Source: an uncultured Collinsella sp. | GTDB lineage: Bacteria; Actinomycetota; Coriobacteriia; Coriobacteriales; Coriobacteriaceae | Assembly (NCBI GenBank): GCA_902478945.1 | Contig: CABSMX010000103.1 | Coordinates: forward strand, 1 to 6,582 | DNA: 6,582 nucleotides | Direction of reading: 5' to 3' | Part shown: in pieces, positions 6,537 to 6,582 of the stretch | How the letters are laid out: each line of letters begins with the position of its first letter | Position numbering within the stretch: position 1 is the stretch's first letter | Notes under the pieces: generated by a model | What the model saw: only the letters and a program-made list of their open reading frames with translations | Databases searched by the model: none | What the model was told of the DNA's origin: nothing | Made by a program: the position numbers and the translations under genes

Positions 6537-6582
6537 CTGTCTCTTATACACATCTGACGCTGCCGACGACTAGTCGAGTGTA
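6537..6582 (+). other. Untrimmed Nextera read-1 (i5 side) adapter
   Basis: Bases 6537-6569 are the reverse complement of the Nextera read-1 transposase adapter, starting with the mosaic end CTGTCTCTTATACACATCT. Bases 6570-6577 (CTAGTCGA) are the reverse complement of index TCGACTAG, from memory Illumina S513, and GTGTA at 6578-6582 begins the P5 flow-cell sequence. This is synthetic. It gives the gltD frame a false stop and supplies false starts on the minus strand. Confidence 0.98.

Noticed and set aside
5643..6553. Two minus-strand frames starting at the right end (MCIRDR and MYKRQ starts)
   Set aside because: Their start codons and first residues come from the Nextera adapter, and the rest is antisense to gltD and gltB.

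Overview
The window is a metagenome-style or isolate contig of about 6.5 kb from a GC-rich bacterium. It reads most like a gut actinobacterium of the class Coriobacteriia, probably Collinsella or a close relative. That placement is an inference from the strong G/C third-position bias, the GltB/GltD sequence style and the NRAMP subtype; no search was run. Both ends are untrimmed Illumina Nextera adapter (bases 1-41 and 6537-6582), so genomic DNA runs only from 42 to 6536 and both outer genes are cut by the library or assembly, not by biology.

Layout. (1) 42-672, minus strand: the N-terminal half (210 residues) of an NRAMP-family divalent metal (Mn2+/Fe2+) transporter, which has no stop codon because it runs off the left end. 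(2) 673-1194: a 522-bp intergenic region between divergent genes. It holds a candidate promoter and candidate metalloregulator operator for the transporter, then an ordered array of six copies of a 16-bp motif in alternating orientation, arranged as three tandem 80-bp units that are each palindromic. After that come a decayed repeat-like stretch and the gltB leader. (3) 1195-5871, plus strand: a complete glutamate synthase large subunit gene (gltB, 1558 aa). (4) 5877-6536, plus strand: the first 220 residues of the glutamate synthase small subunit (gltD), whose ribosome binding site lies inside the end of gltB.

Function. GltB and GltD together form GOGAT, which converts glutamine plus 2-oxoglutarate into two glutamates using reducing power from NAD(P)H. 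Electrons pass through the GltD flavin and the iron-sulfur clusters to the GltB FMN. The metal transporter is transcribed in the opposite direction and need not be functionally linked, although GOGAT has a heavy iron demand.

The most unusual item is the phased palindromic repeat array between the two divergent genes. No novel multi-gene system is visible: the coding content is ordinary nitrogen and metal housekeeping. The GltB FMN/Fe-S region and NRAMP helix 3 do carry substitutions at normally conserved positions.
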